Counted from the stretch's first letter, positions 24,272 through 33,948 are shown. The stretch is DNA of 64,000 nt from Pyruvatibacter mobilis (GCF_012848855.1 NZ_CP051630.1:2087501-2151500), one strand, 5' to 3'. Translations and numbers: made by a program. Notes: generated by a model not told the origin, from the letters alone.

Positions 24272-26392
24272 CTAAAGCCGGGCGGCGAGGTCCACGGCGC
24301 GGGCAAGCTCGCCCGGGCTCACCTCCCCCATCAGCACCTTGCGCACGCCGTCCTCGGCCAGGGTCTGGAAGCCCTTGGAAGCGGCAGCGGCACGCAGATC
24401 GGCGATGGGCGCGCCCTCGGCGATGAGGTCGTTCATGTCATCGTCGATGTTGAGCACCTCGGAGATCACCGTGCGGCCCCGATAGCCGGTGGACCGGCAG
24501 GAGGGGCAGCCATTGGGGTGATAGACCGTGGGCCGGTCCGTCGGATCAAGGCCGAAGATGAAGCATTCATCGGCACTCGCCAGGCGGGATTGTTTGCACA
24601 CGGAGCACAGGCGGCGCACAAGGCGCTGGGCCATCACCGTGGTGATGCGCCCGGCAAGCTGGCGCGGGTCATCGACCATGCCGATCAGCTCGATCAGGGC
24701 TGCAAGGCTGTCCGGGGCATCCATGGAGGTCATCACCAGGCGGCCGGCGGAGGCGGCATTGGCAAGCGACCGGGCGGTGGCCCCGTCCTCGATCTTGTCG
24801 AACAGGAGAACATCCGGGTCCTGGGCGATCACGTCGTCGATCAGGGTTTCCGGATTGTTGGCCTGCGCCGTCGTCACTTCGAGCTGGCTGACCAGCGGCA
24901 GCCGGTAGCCGATGCGGCGCTCGACGGTGAAGATGGAGCGCTCGGCGGCCTTCATCTCGCCCAGCATGCCGTAAAGCGTGGTGGTGCGGCCCGAGGCGCG
25001 GCCACCGGCAACGACGATCATGCCCGAGGGGCGCACCAGCGAGCGCAGCACGAGGGCTGCGGAATGGTCGGACAGGCCAAGCTCGCCCAGCGACATGGGA
25101 TCGCGCGCGATCTCGCCGAGGCGGATCGTCATGCGCTCACCATTGAGCGTATCGAAGGTTTTGAGCGCGCACAGGAAGATGCGGCCGCCCAGGCGCATGG
25201 TGAATTCACCCGGCTCGGAGCCTTCCTGGTGTGCCGCCGTCGTGTCGCCGAGACCGGCAATGGCACGCAGATGGGCTGCCACCGGCGCCCAGAAGCGCTT
25301 GTCGATGGAGGATGACTGCTGCATGGCGCCATCCACCCGGTAGCGCAGGCGCACATAGCCATTCACCGGCTCGAAATGGGCATGGCTGGCCCCGGCGCGG
25401 ATCGCATCGAGCAGGGCGGCGTTGACGAGGCGCACCGCCGGGTCGGTCCAGACGGTGGCGTCGGCGCCGCGGGCTTCGCTGCCGCGCGCCAGCCCTTTGA
25501 GGATGCGTTCGGCGGACATCTCGTAATCGAGCACCGCTTCGATGGTCTCAGCCAACGCCGCCTTCGGCCAGAAGCACGGCTCGATGCGCGTGCCGGCGGG
25601 AAGATAGGGGCGCAGCAGTTCCACCTGGTCGATCTCGCGCGGATGCGACAGGGCCACCATGATGGCACCGCCGCCGCGTGATACAGGCAGGGCCTGCGCG
25701 GTGCGGATCAGGTCTTCCGGGGCGAGCTTGATGGCCTCGGGGTCGATCAGTGTGTGCAGCGGGTCATGCGCTGAGGTGATCTCCACCGACGCGACTTCAT
25801 CTGTGAACAGATCAAGGTCGGACAGGATCTTGCCCAGCAGCTTGTGCGGGTTGCGCTCCTGTTCGGCGATGGCGGTGTCGAGGCCGCGGCGCGTCACATA
25901 TCCCAGTTCCACCAGGCGTTCGCCAAGCGGGCGCTGCATGTCGCCGAGAGAGGCCATGGTCGGGCGGCGGCCTGAATTGTCGGCCTTCGCCACTTCCTCG
26001 GCGATGGCGGCGTCGGTGACCTTGAGGGTCGGGCCGGCACGGCCTGCACCTTCGGGACGCGCTGCGGCGGGCCGGGCGGCGCTGATCGGCGTCACGCTGG
26101 CACCGGCGATATCGGCAGGCTGTGCGCCACGCTTGGGCGCGGCACCGGCGGAACGGATCAGCCGTTCGATGCCCAGATCAACCTCGTCAGGGCTGTCCTG
26201 CTCGGCAAAGCCATCCGCCTCGCCTTCAAGGTCGAGGCCGAGGTCATGGATGTTGAGGGTGGGCTTGGCGGCATCCCGGGGAGCGGTTGCGTCAGCGCTG
26301 GCAGCCTCTGCCGCGCTGTCGCCGGGCGCAGCCGTGTCGGGCTTGTCCGCCCCGCTCTTGCCATTCTTGTTACGGCCGAAGGTCATGTTCAT
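24272..26392 (-). CDS. GspE/PilB-like secretion ATPase homolog with degenerate catalytic motifs
   Basis: The 706-aa protein has a low-complexity Ala/Asp N-terminus, an MshEN-type domain (RPLGERLVELGYVTRRGLD), then the GspE core: linker SHAHFEP, VRLRYRVDGAM, and the C-terminal Cys pairs CSVCK and CPSC with RGRTVISEVL. The ATPase signatures have changed. Walker A reads GGRASGRT (Arg for Lys, against GPTGSGKT). The Asp box reads TVERRIGY (against TVEDPIEY). Walker B reads FDKIED (against GEIRD). The His box reads TSMDAP (against STLHTN). Catalysis is therefore doubtful. No pilus or type II secretion genes are nearby. The start is placed at MNMTFGRNKNG; the open frame continues upstream without support. 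Confidence 0.87.
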   Translation of the reverse strand: MNMTFGRNKNGKSGADKPDTAAPGDSAAEAASADATAPRDAAKPTLNIHDLGLDLEGEADGFAEQDSPDEVDLGIERLIRSAGAAPKRGAQPADIAGASVTPISAARPAAARPEGAGRAGPTLKVTDAAIAEEVAKADNSGRRPTMASLGDMQRPLGERLVELGYVTRRGLDTAIAEQERNPHKLLGKILSDLDLFTDEVASVEITSAHDPLHTLIDPEAIKLAPEDLIRTAQALPVSRGGGAIMVALSHPREIDQVELLRPYLPAGTRIEPCFWPKAALAETIEAVLDYEMSAERILKGLARGSEARGADATVWTDPAVRLVNAALLDAIRAGASHAHFEPVNGYVRLRYRVDGAMQQSSSIDKRFWAPVAAHLRAIAGLGDTTAAHQEGSEPGEFTMRLGGRIFLCALKTFDTLNGERMTIRLGEIARDPMSLGELGLSDHSAALVLRSLVRPSGMIVVAGGRASGRTTTLYGMLGEMKAAERSIFTVERRIGYRLPLVSQLEVTTAQANNPETLIDDVIAQDPDVLLFDKIEDGATARSLANAASAGRLVMTSMDAPDSLAALIELIGMVDDPRQLAGRITTVMAQRLVRRLCSVCKQSRLASADECFIFGLDPTDRPTVYHPNGCPSCRSTGYRGRTVISEVLNIDDDMNDLIAEGAPIADLRAAAASKGFQTLAEDGVRKVLMGEVSPGELARAVDLAARL

Positions 26393-26797
26393 GACGCCCC
26401 CACATTCCTGCACCGGTACCCTGCCGGACAGACCGGCAGGCTGGCGGCCCGCACCTATGGCAGGGCTGCCCTCAAGACGAACACAGTGCCGGGCGGCGTG
26501 GCGCGTGGTGTGGCTGGCCTGATCCCGGACACTTGCGGATTCATTCAAGACTGAAAATGCAAGTGCCGGGCCGATCCCCTTGCTGGTCAGCCCGCGCCGG
26601 GTTCCCCGTGCCCGGCGCAGGCAGCCTAGCAGCAAAGACGGCTTTTTCGCCAGCGGCTTAGCTGGTTAACGCCCAAAAGGCGGCAACCCGGCAGCGCTGA
26701 GGCGGCCGGGCTGCACGAGGTGCGCATGAAAGGCACGAAACGTCCGCGCGGCAGCCCCTGGAACAGGGAGTGTCACGTTTTCGGACGGCGGGGCCGG
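26393..26797. other. Intergenic stretch, 405 bp
   Basis: Upstream of the GspE-like gene and downstream of the ThDP-enzyme gene (both minus). I see one hairpin, CCTGCCGG (26420-26427) with CCGGCAGG (26433-26440), close to the GspE-like start, and no convincing gene or sigma70 promoter. The region probably holds the GspE-like promoter. Confidence 0.5.
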
Positions 26798-28342
26798 TCA
26801 GATGATGGCTTCGATGAGGAACGGGCCCTTGCGGGACATCGCGGCCTCGAACGCCTTGTTGAAGTCTTCCGCCGTCGAGCAGGCCACCGCCTCAACGCCC
26901 ATGCCCTGGGCCAGCTTCACCCAGTTGAGGTCCGGGTTATGGAGGTCGAGCATGGAGAGCGCCTTGGGACCGGGGTTCTCGGCACCGACGCGCATCAGCT
27001 CGATATTGAGGATGGCGTAGGAGCGGTTGGCGAGGATCACCGTCACCACGTCCAGCTGCTCGCGCGCCATGGTCCACAGCGACTGCAGCGTGTACATCGC
27101 CCCGCCATCGCCGTGGAAGCACACGACCTTGCGGTCCGGGCAGGCAATCGCCGCGCCGGCTGCCAGCGGCAGGCCCTGGCCGATAGAGCCGCCGGTCAGG
27201 GTCATGTGATCGTGCGGCGCTGCGGTCTCGGTATAGATGTTGGTGAACAGGCCCGCGGTCGCGCCTTCATCCGACATCACCGCGCCCTCGGGCAGGAAAT
27301 GCGCGATGGCGCGGCCGACGCCGTCAGCGTCGAGATCACCGGAGGCAAGGTCGGGCTTGGCCAGCGCCACATGCTCGGGCGCCTGGGCCGGGGCGCCGAC
27401 GGCTTCGGCGAGGGCTTCAAGCGCTGCCATGCCGTCATCTTCCGGGCGCGCGAGGATCAGCGTGTCGGCGTCCTTGGGCGTCAGCCAGCTTTCCTTGCCG
27501 GGATAGGCGAAGAAGGCGACCGGGTTCTTGGCCCCCACCAGGATGAGCTGCTCGGTGCCTTCGAGGAACTCCTGCGCCTGCTCGGCGAAATAGGGAATGC
27601 GTTCAAGCTTCACCCGGCCGGCGCCCCGCTGCATGCGCGGGGTGAAGGTATCGCACATGATGCGCGCGCCGGTGGCTGCCTGGATGCGCCCGGCCAGCTC
27701 CAGCCCGTCTTCCAGCAGCACGCGGCCGCGCAGCAGGATTGCAGACTTTTTACCGTTCTTGAGCGCCGCAGCCACCTTGTCGATCTCGGTCCCGTCCACC
27801 GTGTGCGGGGCATCGAAATCGACCGGATTTGCCGCCGCGTCCGCGTCCAGCCAGGCGGTGTCGGCGGGCAGGATCAAGGTAGCGATACCGCCCGGTGCGC
27901 TCATCGACGCTGCATAGGCGCGGGCCCCGGCAGCGGCCACGTCGCGGGCGTCTTCCGGCGTTTCCATCCACACCGAGTTGGGACGGGCGACGCTGGCGAT
28001 GTCGGACGCGAGCGGGGCGTCATACTGGCGGTGATAGGTCGCGTGCTCGCCCACCACATTGATGATCGGGGTGGCGGCACGGCGGGCGTTGTGGAGATTG
28101 GCAAAGCCATTGCCCAGCCCCGCGCCCAGATGCAGCAGGGTCGCCGCGGGCTTGCCGGCCATGCGGCCATAGCCGTCGGCAGCGCCCGTTACCACGCCTT
28201 CGAACAGGCCGAGCACCGGGCGGATGCCGTCGATGCGGTCCAGCGCCGCCACGAAGTGCATTTCCGACGTGCCGGGATTGGTGAAGCAGACTTCCACGCC
28301 GCAATTGACGAAGGTCTGCACCAGGCTTTCCGCACCGTTCAT
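26798..28342 (-). CDS. ThDP-dependent enzyme annotated as acetolactate synthase large subunit-like
   Basis: The 514-aa protein has the three ThDP-enzyme domains: an N-terminal PYR domain with the activating Glu in LGLFEGVVTGAADGYGRM, a central domain, and a PP domain with the ThDP/Mg motif GDGGAMYTLQSLWTMAREQL ending in ILANRSYAILN. It is shorter than IlvB (about 570 aa) and has no small-subunit gene beside it. It therefore more likely belongs to the benzoylformate decarboxylase-like or IlvB-like catabolic group than to branched-chain synthesis. GGGAG ten bases before ATG 28342 supports the start. It is the last gene of the minus-strand run with LysE, the CoA ligase and the AcuI-like reductase. 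Confidence 0.85.
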   Translation of the reverse strand: MNGAESLVQTFVNCGVEVCFTNPGTSEMHFVAALDRIDGIRPVLGLFEGVVTGAADGYGRMAGKPAATLLHLGAGLGNGFANLHNARRAATPIINVVGEHATYHRQYDAPLASDIASVARPNSVWMETPEDARDVAAAGARAYAASMSAPGGIATLILPADTAWLDADAAANPVDFDAPHTVDGTEIDKVAAALKNGKKSAILLRGRVLLEDGLELAGRIQAATGARIMCDTFTPRMQRGAGRVKLERIPYFAEQAQEFLEGTEQLILVGAKNPVAFFAYPGKESWLTPKDADTLILARPEDDGMAALEALAEAVGAPAQAPEHVALAKPDLASGDLDADGVGRAIAHFLPEGAVMSDEGATAGLFTNIYTETAAPHDHMTLTGGSIGQGLPLAAGAAIACPDRKVVCFHGDGGAMYTLQSLWTMAREQLDVVTVILANRSYAILNIELMRVGAENPGPKALSMLDLHNPDLNWVKLAQGMGVEAVACSTAEDFNKAFEAAMSRKGPFLIEAII

Positions 28343-28410
28343 GTCACCCAACTCCCTGTTTGTCCTGATGATGTTTGTTTTGAGAGGCCCGTTCGGCCCC
28401 TGATGCCGGA

Positions 28411-29052
28411 TCAGGCGACGGACATATAGATGAGCCGCCCGATAATGAAGATGCCGAAGGATACAATCAGCACGCCGGAGATGCGATTGATCAGAATCAG
28501 GGTCTGATCGGTCATCCGGTCGCGCAGCAGCCCCACGGTGAGCGTGACGCCGAGCCACCACAGGGCCGAGCCGACAAAGACAGCCACCACCAGAAGCCCC
28601 GCCGTCAGCATGCTGGGCTCGGTCGTGACCAGCCCGCCGACGCCGCCGAAAATGGCGACGAAGCCCAGCATGGTGGCCGGGTTGGTGATGGTGAGCACGA
28701 AGGTGGCCATGACGGCGGCGGCCAGCTTGCCCGTCGTCTTGACGTTGACTTCCTTCGTGTCCACCGGGATGTGCAGGAAGGTGTGGACGCCCAGCCCGAT
28801 CAGGAAGAAGCCGCCAATGGCCTGCAGCCAGTCCCCCACCGCCACCAGCGTGGTGGACAGGGCCGTCAGCCCGAAGGCCGCCACCGTGGCGAAGACCGCA
28901 TCACCGATGGCGGCGCCAAGGCCGGAGACGAAGCCGTTGGTGCGGCCATAGGCCAGGGTGCGGCGGATGCAGATGAGATTGACGGGGCCGATGGGCGCTG
29001 CCACGACGATGCCAATCAGCACGCCATTCAGGATCAGATACCAGTCGGGCAT
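28411..29052 (-). CDS. LysE-family amino-acid/metabolite exporter
   Basis: The 213-aa integral membrane protein has six predicted segments, beginning LILNGVLIGIVVAAPIGPVNLICIRRTLAYG with the LysE/RhtB signature APIGPVN and the R-x-x-L-x-x-G loop. GLGAAIGDAVFATVAAFGL follows in the second segment (both given from longer stretches). Family members export Lys, Arg, homoserine, Leu or Cys; the cargo is unknown. It lies 68 bp before the ThDP-enzyme gene and 96 bp after the CoA-ligase gene on the same strand. Confidence 0.88.
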   Translation of the reverse strand: MPDWYLILNGVLIGIVVAAPIGPVNLICIRRTLAYGRTNGFVSGLGAAIGDAVFATVAAFGLTALSTTLVAVGDWLQAIGGFFLIGLGVHTFLHIPVDTKEVNVKTTGKLAAAVMATFVLTITNPATMLGFVAIFGGVGGLVTTEPSMLTAGLLVVAVFVGSALWWLGVTLTVGLLRDRMTDQTLILINRISGVLIVSFGIFIIGRLIYMSVA

Positions 29053-29148
29053 TCGGGGCCTTATCAGGTCAGCTCGGCTTTGGCGGGACGGAGCCGTTCA
29101 GACCCCGTCCCGCCGGTTTTCCGGTTTCATGTGCCCGAATGCGGGCCG

Positions 29149-31014
29149 TTACACAACCACCACATCGTTGCCGGGTGGGTCCGCAAACAGCTTGGCCACC
29201 TTGTCGGCCCGCCGGGCCAGCGACACGCTTTGATTGATGTAGCCCTTGTCGGTCAGTTCACCGGCATCAAGCGACGGCGGTTCGGCCAGCAGGATGGCGC
29301 GGTGGATCTGGGTCGATGAGCCGGGGTTCTTGGCGTTGTGCGCCTTAAGCCCCTCGGCGATGCGTTCCAGCACGCCCTGGGCGCGCACCACGTCCTCGGC
29401 GGGGGTGTCGTCGGCAAGCCCCGCGGCCTTGCGGCAGGCCGGCAGGTTGGGGAAGCCGAGAATGCCCACATAGGGCTCATCCAGCCCGGCCACCAGGCAG
29501 TCATTGATGAGACCGTTACCGGCCTCCACCGCCTGCACGCGCATGCGGCCCGCATTGACCCATGTGCCGCTGGAGAGCTTGAAGTCCTCCACCACGCGGC
29601 CGTTGAAGACGAGACCCTGCTTGGGGTCGTTGTCGTCAACGAATTTCGCAGCATCACCCAGGCGGTAATAGCCTTCCTCGTCGAAGGCCTCCGCCGTTTT
29701 TTCCGGGTTCTTGTAGTAGCCGGGGGTGATGCAGTCGCCCTTCACCCGCACTTCCATCTTGAGACCGGCGGGCACCAGCTTGATCTTGACGCCCGGCAGC
29801 GGCAGGCCCAGCAGGCCCATGCGCTCGGTTTCCCAATGGGTGTTCATGATGGTGGGCGCGGTCTCGGTCGCGCCGTAGCCCGAGGTAAACAGGATGCGCT
29901 CACCGGTGACGCGGATCGCCACCGCCTGCATGCGCTCGGCCAGGTCCTGGTTGAGCGCGGCACCGCCATAGCCCATGGAGCGGAGCTGCGAGAAGAAGTT
30001 CTTTGCCAGCGCGTCGTCCTTTTCCAGCTCCTCGATGAGCATGGTGTAGGCGGCGGGCACGTTGGTGTAGGTGGTGGGCGCGACTTCGCGGAGGTTCTGC
30101 ACCGTCTCCGCGAACTGCCCCGGCACCGGGCGGCCGCCGTCAATGTAGAGCGTGCCGCCTGCGGTGAGCAGATTGTTGAGCACCGCATTGCCGCCGAACA
30201 CGTGGTTCCACGGCAGCCAGTTTACCAGCGTCGGTGCGGGCTCGTCCTCATCTTCCTCAATCAGCTTGGAGGCCATCACGGAATTCACACACATCATCCG
30301 GTGCGTGGTGATGACGGCCTTGGGCATGCCGGTGGACCCGGAGGTGAAGAGATATTTCGCCACCGTGTCATAGGTGAGCGCGTCATATGCCGCATCCACG
30401 GCGTCCGTCGGCTCGGTTGTCAGCAGGTCCTCGTAAGATGTCGACCCATGGAAGGCCGGAGCGGGCTTCTCCACATGGATCAGCGCCAGCTTCTCCACGT
30501 CCAGCGCGCCCATGGCGTCTTCGAACATCAGGCCGTCCTGCACGAAGATGGCCTGCGGCTCGATCAGCTCGAACACGTAGCGCAGCTTGGCATAGTCCGA
30601 CGAGATGAGGCTGTAGCTGGGCGATACGGGCACCGCGGGCGCGCCGGTGAGGATCGCGCCATAGGTCATCAGCGCGTGCTCGATGGAATTGCCCGACAGG
30701 ATCATCAGCGGCTTGCCCGGGCCCACACCGCGATCAATCAGCGCCTGCGCAATGCGGCGCACGCGGTCATAGGCCTCAGCGAAGGTGACCGTCTCCCACT
30801 CGCCGAATGTCTCGCCCGCCTTGGGCGGACGGCGCTTGGCGAGCCACACCTGGTCCGGTTTCTCAGCGGCCCATTTTTTCAGGGGCTCGATGACATTGGC
30901 TGCGGCATCACCCATGGGATGCGGATTTTCGAGGACGACCGAACCATCGTCCCGGCGCTCCACATCAACGCGGGTTTCAACGAAATTGACTTTTCTGAAT
31001 GGCGGCAAAGACAT
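29149..31014 (-). CDS. Feruloyl-CoA synthase-like acyl-CoA ligase
   Basis: An ANL-superfamily enzyme that adenylates a carboxylate and transfers it to CoA. The 621-aa protein has the P-loop YLFTSGSTGMPKAVITTHRM, the A5-like motif GYGATETAPT, the hinge region YRLGDA followed by GRVVEDFKLSSGTWV, and a C-terminal LTDKGYINQ with the Lys expected for adenylation. The FKLSSGTWV variant of the hinge (rather than DxIKxxG) and the length match feruloyl-CoA synthases, which activate ferulate/coumarate from lignin, but related aryl or alkyl acids are possible. It is in a same-strand run with the AcuI-like reductase. Confidence 0.84.
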   Translation of the reverse strand: MSLPPFRKVNFVETRVDVERRDDGSVVLENPHPMGDAAANVIEPLKKWAAEKPDQVWLAKRRPPKAGETFGEWETVTFAEAYDRVRRIAQALIDRGVGPGKPLMILSGNSIEHALMTYGAILTGAPAVPVSPSYSLISSDYAKLRYVFELIEPQAIFVQDGLMFEDAMGALDVEKLALIHVEKPAPAFHGSTSYEDLLTTEPTDAVDAAYDALTYDTVAKYLFTSGSTGMPKAVITTHRMMCVNSVMASKLIEEDEDEPAPTLVNWLPWNHVFGGNAVLNNLLTAGGTLYIDGGRPVPGQFAETVQNLREVAPTTYTNVPAAYTMLIEELEKDDALAKNFFSQLRSMGYGGAALNQDLAERMQAVAIRVTGERILFTSGYGATETAPTIMNTHWETERMGLLGLPLPGVKIKLVPAGLKMEVRVKGDCITPGYYKNPEKTAEAFDEEGYYRLGDAAKFVDDNDPKQGLVFNGRVVEDFKLSSGTWVNAGRMRVQAVEAGNGLINDCLVAGLDEPYVGILGFPNLPACRKAAGLADDTPAEDVVRAQGVLERIAEGLKAHNAKNPGSSTQIHRAILLAEPPSLDAGELTDKGYINQSVSLARRADKVAKLFADPPGNDVVVV

Positions 31015-31094
31015 GCGCGCGCCTCCCCGTAAAGGGCCGGCCGGCTCTCATTTTGGCGGAGCCGGTCCGGCGGTGGTTTTTGATTTTTGATATG

Positions 31095-32087
31095 TCAGGC
31101 GTTGACGTCGACGATCAGACGACCCCGCACCTTGCCGGCGATGATGTCCGATGCCGCACCGATCACCCCGTCAAGGCCGATGGTGTTGGTCATGCTGTTC
31201 AGCTTGTCGAGGTCCAGATCGCGGGCCAGGCGGCTCCAGGCCTCCTCGCGGATGCCGCGCGGGGCCATTACGCTGTCGATGCCGCACAGGGTGACGCCGC
31301 GCAGGATGAACGGATAGACGCTCGACGGCAGGTCCGCGCCACCGGCCAGGCCGCAGGCCGCAACCGTGCCGCCATAGGAGGTCTGCGCAATGACATTGGC
31401 CAGAGTCGTGCTGCCGACGGCGTCCACCGCGCCCGCCCAACGTTCCTTGCCGATGGGCCGTCCGGGTTCGGAGAATTCCTTGCGGTCGATCACGTCCACC
31501 GCTCCCAGCGCCTTCAGATAGTCTGCCTCTTCCGGGCGGCCGGTGGAGGCCACCGGGCGGTAGCCCAGCTTGGCAAGCAGCGCGATGGCGACGGAACCGA
31601 CACCACCATTGGCACCGGTCACCAGGATGTCGCCGTCCTTCGGGCCGACGCCGTGCTTTTCCAGCGCCAGCACGCACAGCATGGCCGTATAGCCCGCCGT
31701 GCCGATCGCCATGGCGTCGGCCGTTGAGAAGGCGTCCGGCAGCTTCACCAGCCAGTCGCCCTTGACGCGGGCCCGCTGGGCATAGCCGCCGCTGTGGCCC
31801 TCGCCGACGCCATAGCCGTTGAGCACCACCTTGTCGCCGGCCTTCCAGTCGGCATGGTCCGACGAGATGACCTCACCGGCGAAATCAATGCCGGGAATCA
31901 TCGGCGAGGCGCGCAGGATCGGTGCCGTGCCGGTCAGCGCGAGGCCGTCCTTGTAGTTCACGGTGGAATGGCTGACAGCGACAGTGACATCGCCTTCCAT
32001 CAGATCCGCGTCGGTAATGTCTTTGATTTCAGCGGATTGGCCATCATCCGTCTTTGTGACCATGAGGGCGCGGAAACTATCAGCCAT
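31095..32087 (-). CDS. Acryloyl-CoA reductase / YhdH-AcuI family MDR oxidoreductase
   Basis: A zinc-independent medium-chain dehydrogenase/reductase of 330 aa. The N-terminal domain has SHSTVNYKDGLALTG and PGIDFAGEV; the cofactor domain has VTGANGGVGSVAIALLAKLG and VASTGRPEEADYLKALGA, where Ser-Thr-Gly-Arg after the strand suggests NADPH. AcuI reduces acryloyl-CoA to propionyl-CoA in DMSP and 3-hydroxypropionate metabolism; YhdH is its enteric relative. The start is placed at MADSFRALMV; the long upstream frame is not supported. Confidence 0.9.
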   Translation of the reverse strand: MADSFRALMVTKTDDGQSAEIKDITDADLMEGDVTVAVSHSTVNYKDGLALTGTAPILRASPMIPGIDFAGEVISSDHADWKAGDKVVLNGYGVGEGHSGGYAQRARVKGDWLVKLPDAFSTADAMAIGTAGYTAMLCVLALEKHGVGPKDGDILVTGANGGVGSVAIALLAKLGYRPVASTGRPEEADYLKALGAVDVIDRKEFSEPGRPIGKERWAGAVDAVGSTTLANVIAQTSYGGTVAACGLAGGADLPSSVYPFILRGVTLCGIDSVMAPRGIREEAWSRLARDLDLDKLNSMTNTIGLDGVIGAASDIIAGKVRGRLIVDVNA

Positions 32088-32175
32088 CAGAAACTCTCCA
32101 TGAAGGCAGGCGTAACAGGAAATCGGTTCGCCGCAACGGGACCCCATCGCGGACGCAGCGTCAAGACCGGCTTTC

Positions 32176-33948
32176 TCAGCGGGCCGACAGGACCTCTTCC
32201 ACCGGGCCGTCCGCCGGGACGCCGAGCATGTGATGCTGGTGCCAGAGGGCGAAATAGAGCAGCAGCCAGGCTGCCTGGCCGTCATGCTTGGCCGGTGTGG
32301 TCGTGAGGCCCGCAAACAGCGCTGCCACGCGCTCGGCATTGCAGAGTTCGGTAACGCCGGGCTGGCGGGCCACAAGCGGCGCCAGCCGCGCGCCGCGCCC
32401 GGCGATCCACTCACCGACGGGCACGGTGAAACCGCGCTTGCGGGCGAAGGGTTCAGCCTCCGGCAAGTGCTTTGCCAGCCAGGCGCGCAGCAGGTGCTTG
32501 CCGATGCGGCCCTTGAGCTTGAGGTTGTCCGGCAGGCGGTAGGCGATGTCTGCGACTACCGGGTCCAGCAGCGGCGTGCGGCCTTCCAGGCTGTGGGCCA
32601 TCAGGCAGCGGTCAAGCTTGATGAGCAGATCATTGGGCAGCCAGTCGGCGCAATCCACTGCCTGGGCGCGCTGCAGCCGCGTGCGACCGCCGATGGCGGA
32701 TTTGTTCCAGGCGGACATGATGCCGTCGCGCCAGGCGGGCGCCTCGTTGCGCAGGAGCTTGAGCCCATCGAGCGCGCCGCGGGAGCGCATGGCCCGGCCG
32801 CCGAGCCAGGTGGGGCGTGTCACGGCGCGGTAGCGGCCATAGCCTGCGAACAGCTCGTCGCCCCCCTCCCCGCACAGCACCACTTTCACGTCCTGGGCGG
32901 CGACGGATGCCAGCTTGTAGGTGGGGATGATCGCATAATCCGCCGTCGGATCATCGGTTGAGGCAACCATTGCGGGCAGGAGCGACCAGAAATCCTCCTC
33001 GGTGACATCGATGCTCTCATGGTCGGCACCGGTGGCGGACGCCACGCGGGCTGCGTGCTCCCGCTCGTCGCGCACGCGGGTGCCCGAGAAACCCGCCGTG
33101 TAGCATTTGACCGGCTGATCGTTCAGCCGCGCCATGCAGGCGAGGATGACCGAGCTGTCGATGCCGCCGGAGAGGAACATGCCATAGGGCACGTCCGACC
33201 GCTGATGCACGCGCACGCTGTCGATCAGCGCGTCTTCAAGCATCACGATCGCATGTTCTTCGCTTTGCGGGCGCGGGCCTTCAGCGGGCAGCGCGTGGCG
33301 GCGGTGACGCTCCAGCACGCGGCCGCGCTCGATCACCAGCGTTTCGCCGGGCAGCACGCGGCAGATGTGACGGAAGGCGGTTTCGCGGCCGGTGGTGAAC
33401 TGGAGCTGCAGCAATTCGCCGATGGCCGGGCTGTTCATCTCAGGTGACACGAGCCCCGTGGCCAGCAACGCCTGCGGCTCGGACGCGAAGATGAACCCGT
33501 GGCCGGTCTCGGCATAGTAGAGCGGCTTGATGCCGAAGGGATCGCGCGTGAGCATCAGGCGCTCGCCGTCCGGGTCATAGAGCGCAATGGCATACATGCC
33601 CCGGAGGGCGTCAGCAAAGCGCACCCCGTCGCGGCGGTAGAGCTTCAGCGGCGGCTCGCAATCGGAATGGGTCTTGAAGCCTGCCTCGCCAAGCTCCCGG
33701 CGCAGCTCGAGATAATTGTAGATCTCGCCATTGGCGACGAGCGCCAGGCCCTCATCGTCAAACAAGGGCTGGTCGCCGGTTTCAAGGTCGATGATCGCCA
33801 GCCGCGTCTGCATCAGGCCGGTGGCGCCGGAGACGAAGCTCCCCTCCCCGTCCGGACCGCGATGGGTCAGGGCGTCGGACATGGCGTTGAGCACCGTCAT
33901 CGACGGCGCCTGCCCGCTGGTGGTCTGCATGCCTGCGATGCCGCACAT
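32176..33948 (-). CDS. Glutamine-hydrolysing asparagine synthase family amidotransferase
   Basis: The 590-aa protein begins MCGIAG, so Cys2 is the nucleophile of the class II glutaminase domain (about residues 1-210, with RLAIIDLETGDQPL and ANGEIYN). The synthetase domain carries the PP-loop FLSGGIDSS (about residue 260), CGEGGDELFAGYGRY and LLDPVVADIAYRLP. It could be AsnB for asparagine synthesis, but it lies directly after two glycosyltransferase genes on the same strand. Relatives in such loci modify sugar acids in surface polysaccharides, so that role is an alternative. Confidence 0.88.
   Translation of the reverse strand: MCGIAGMQTTSGQAPSMTVLNAMSDALTHRGPDGEGSFVSGATGLMQTRLAIIDLETGDQPLFDDEGLALVANGEIYNYLELRRELGEAGFKTHSDCEPPLKLYRRDGVRFADALRGMYAIALYDPDGERLMLTRDPFGIKPLYYAETGHGFIFASEPQALLATGLVSPEMNSPAIGELLQLQFTTGRETAFRHICRVLPGETLVIERGRVLERHRRHALPAEGPRPQSEEHAIVMLEDALIDSVRVHQRSDVPYGMFLSGGIDSSVILACMARLNDQPVKCYTAGFSGTRVRDEREHAARVASATGADHESIDVTEEDFWSLLPAMVASTDDPTADYAIIPTYKLASVAAQDVKVVLCGEGGDELFAGYGRYRAVTRPTWLGGRAMRSRGALDGLKLLRNEAPAWRDGIMSAWNKSAIGGRTRLQRAQAVDCADWLPNDLLIKLDRCLMAHSLEGRTPLLDPVVADIAYRLPDNLKLKGRIGKHLLRAWLAKHLPEAEPFARKRGFTVPVGEWIAGRGARLAPLVARQPGVTELCNAERVAALFAGLTTTPAKHDGQAAWLLLYFALWHQHHMLGVPADGPVEEVLSAR

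Noticed and set aside
26720-28429. 569-codon plus-strand open frame over the ThDP-enzyme gene
   Set aside because: Antisense shadow; no domain, while the minus strand has a full ThDP-enzyme motif set.
29338-31032. 564-codon plus-strand open frame over the CoA-ligase gene
   Set aside because: Antisense shadow; the minus-strand frame has all ANL motifs.
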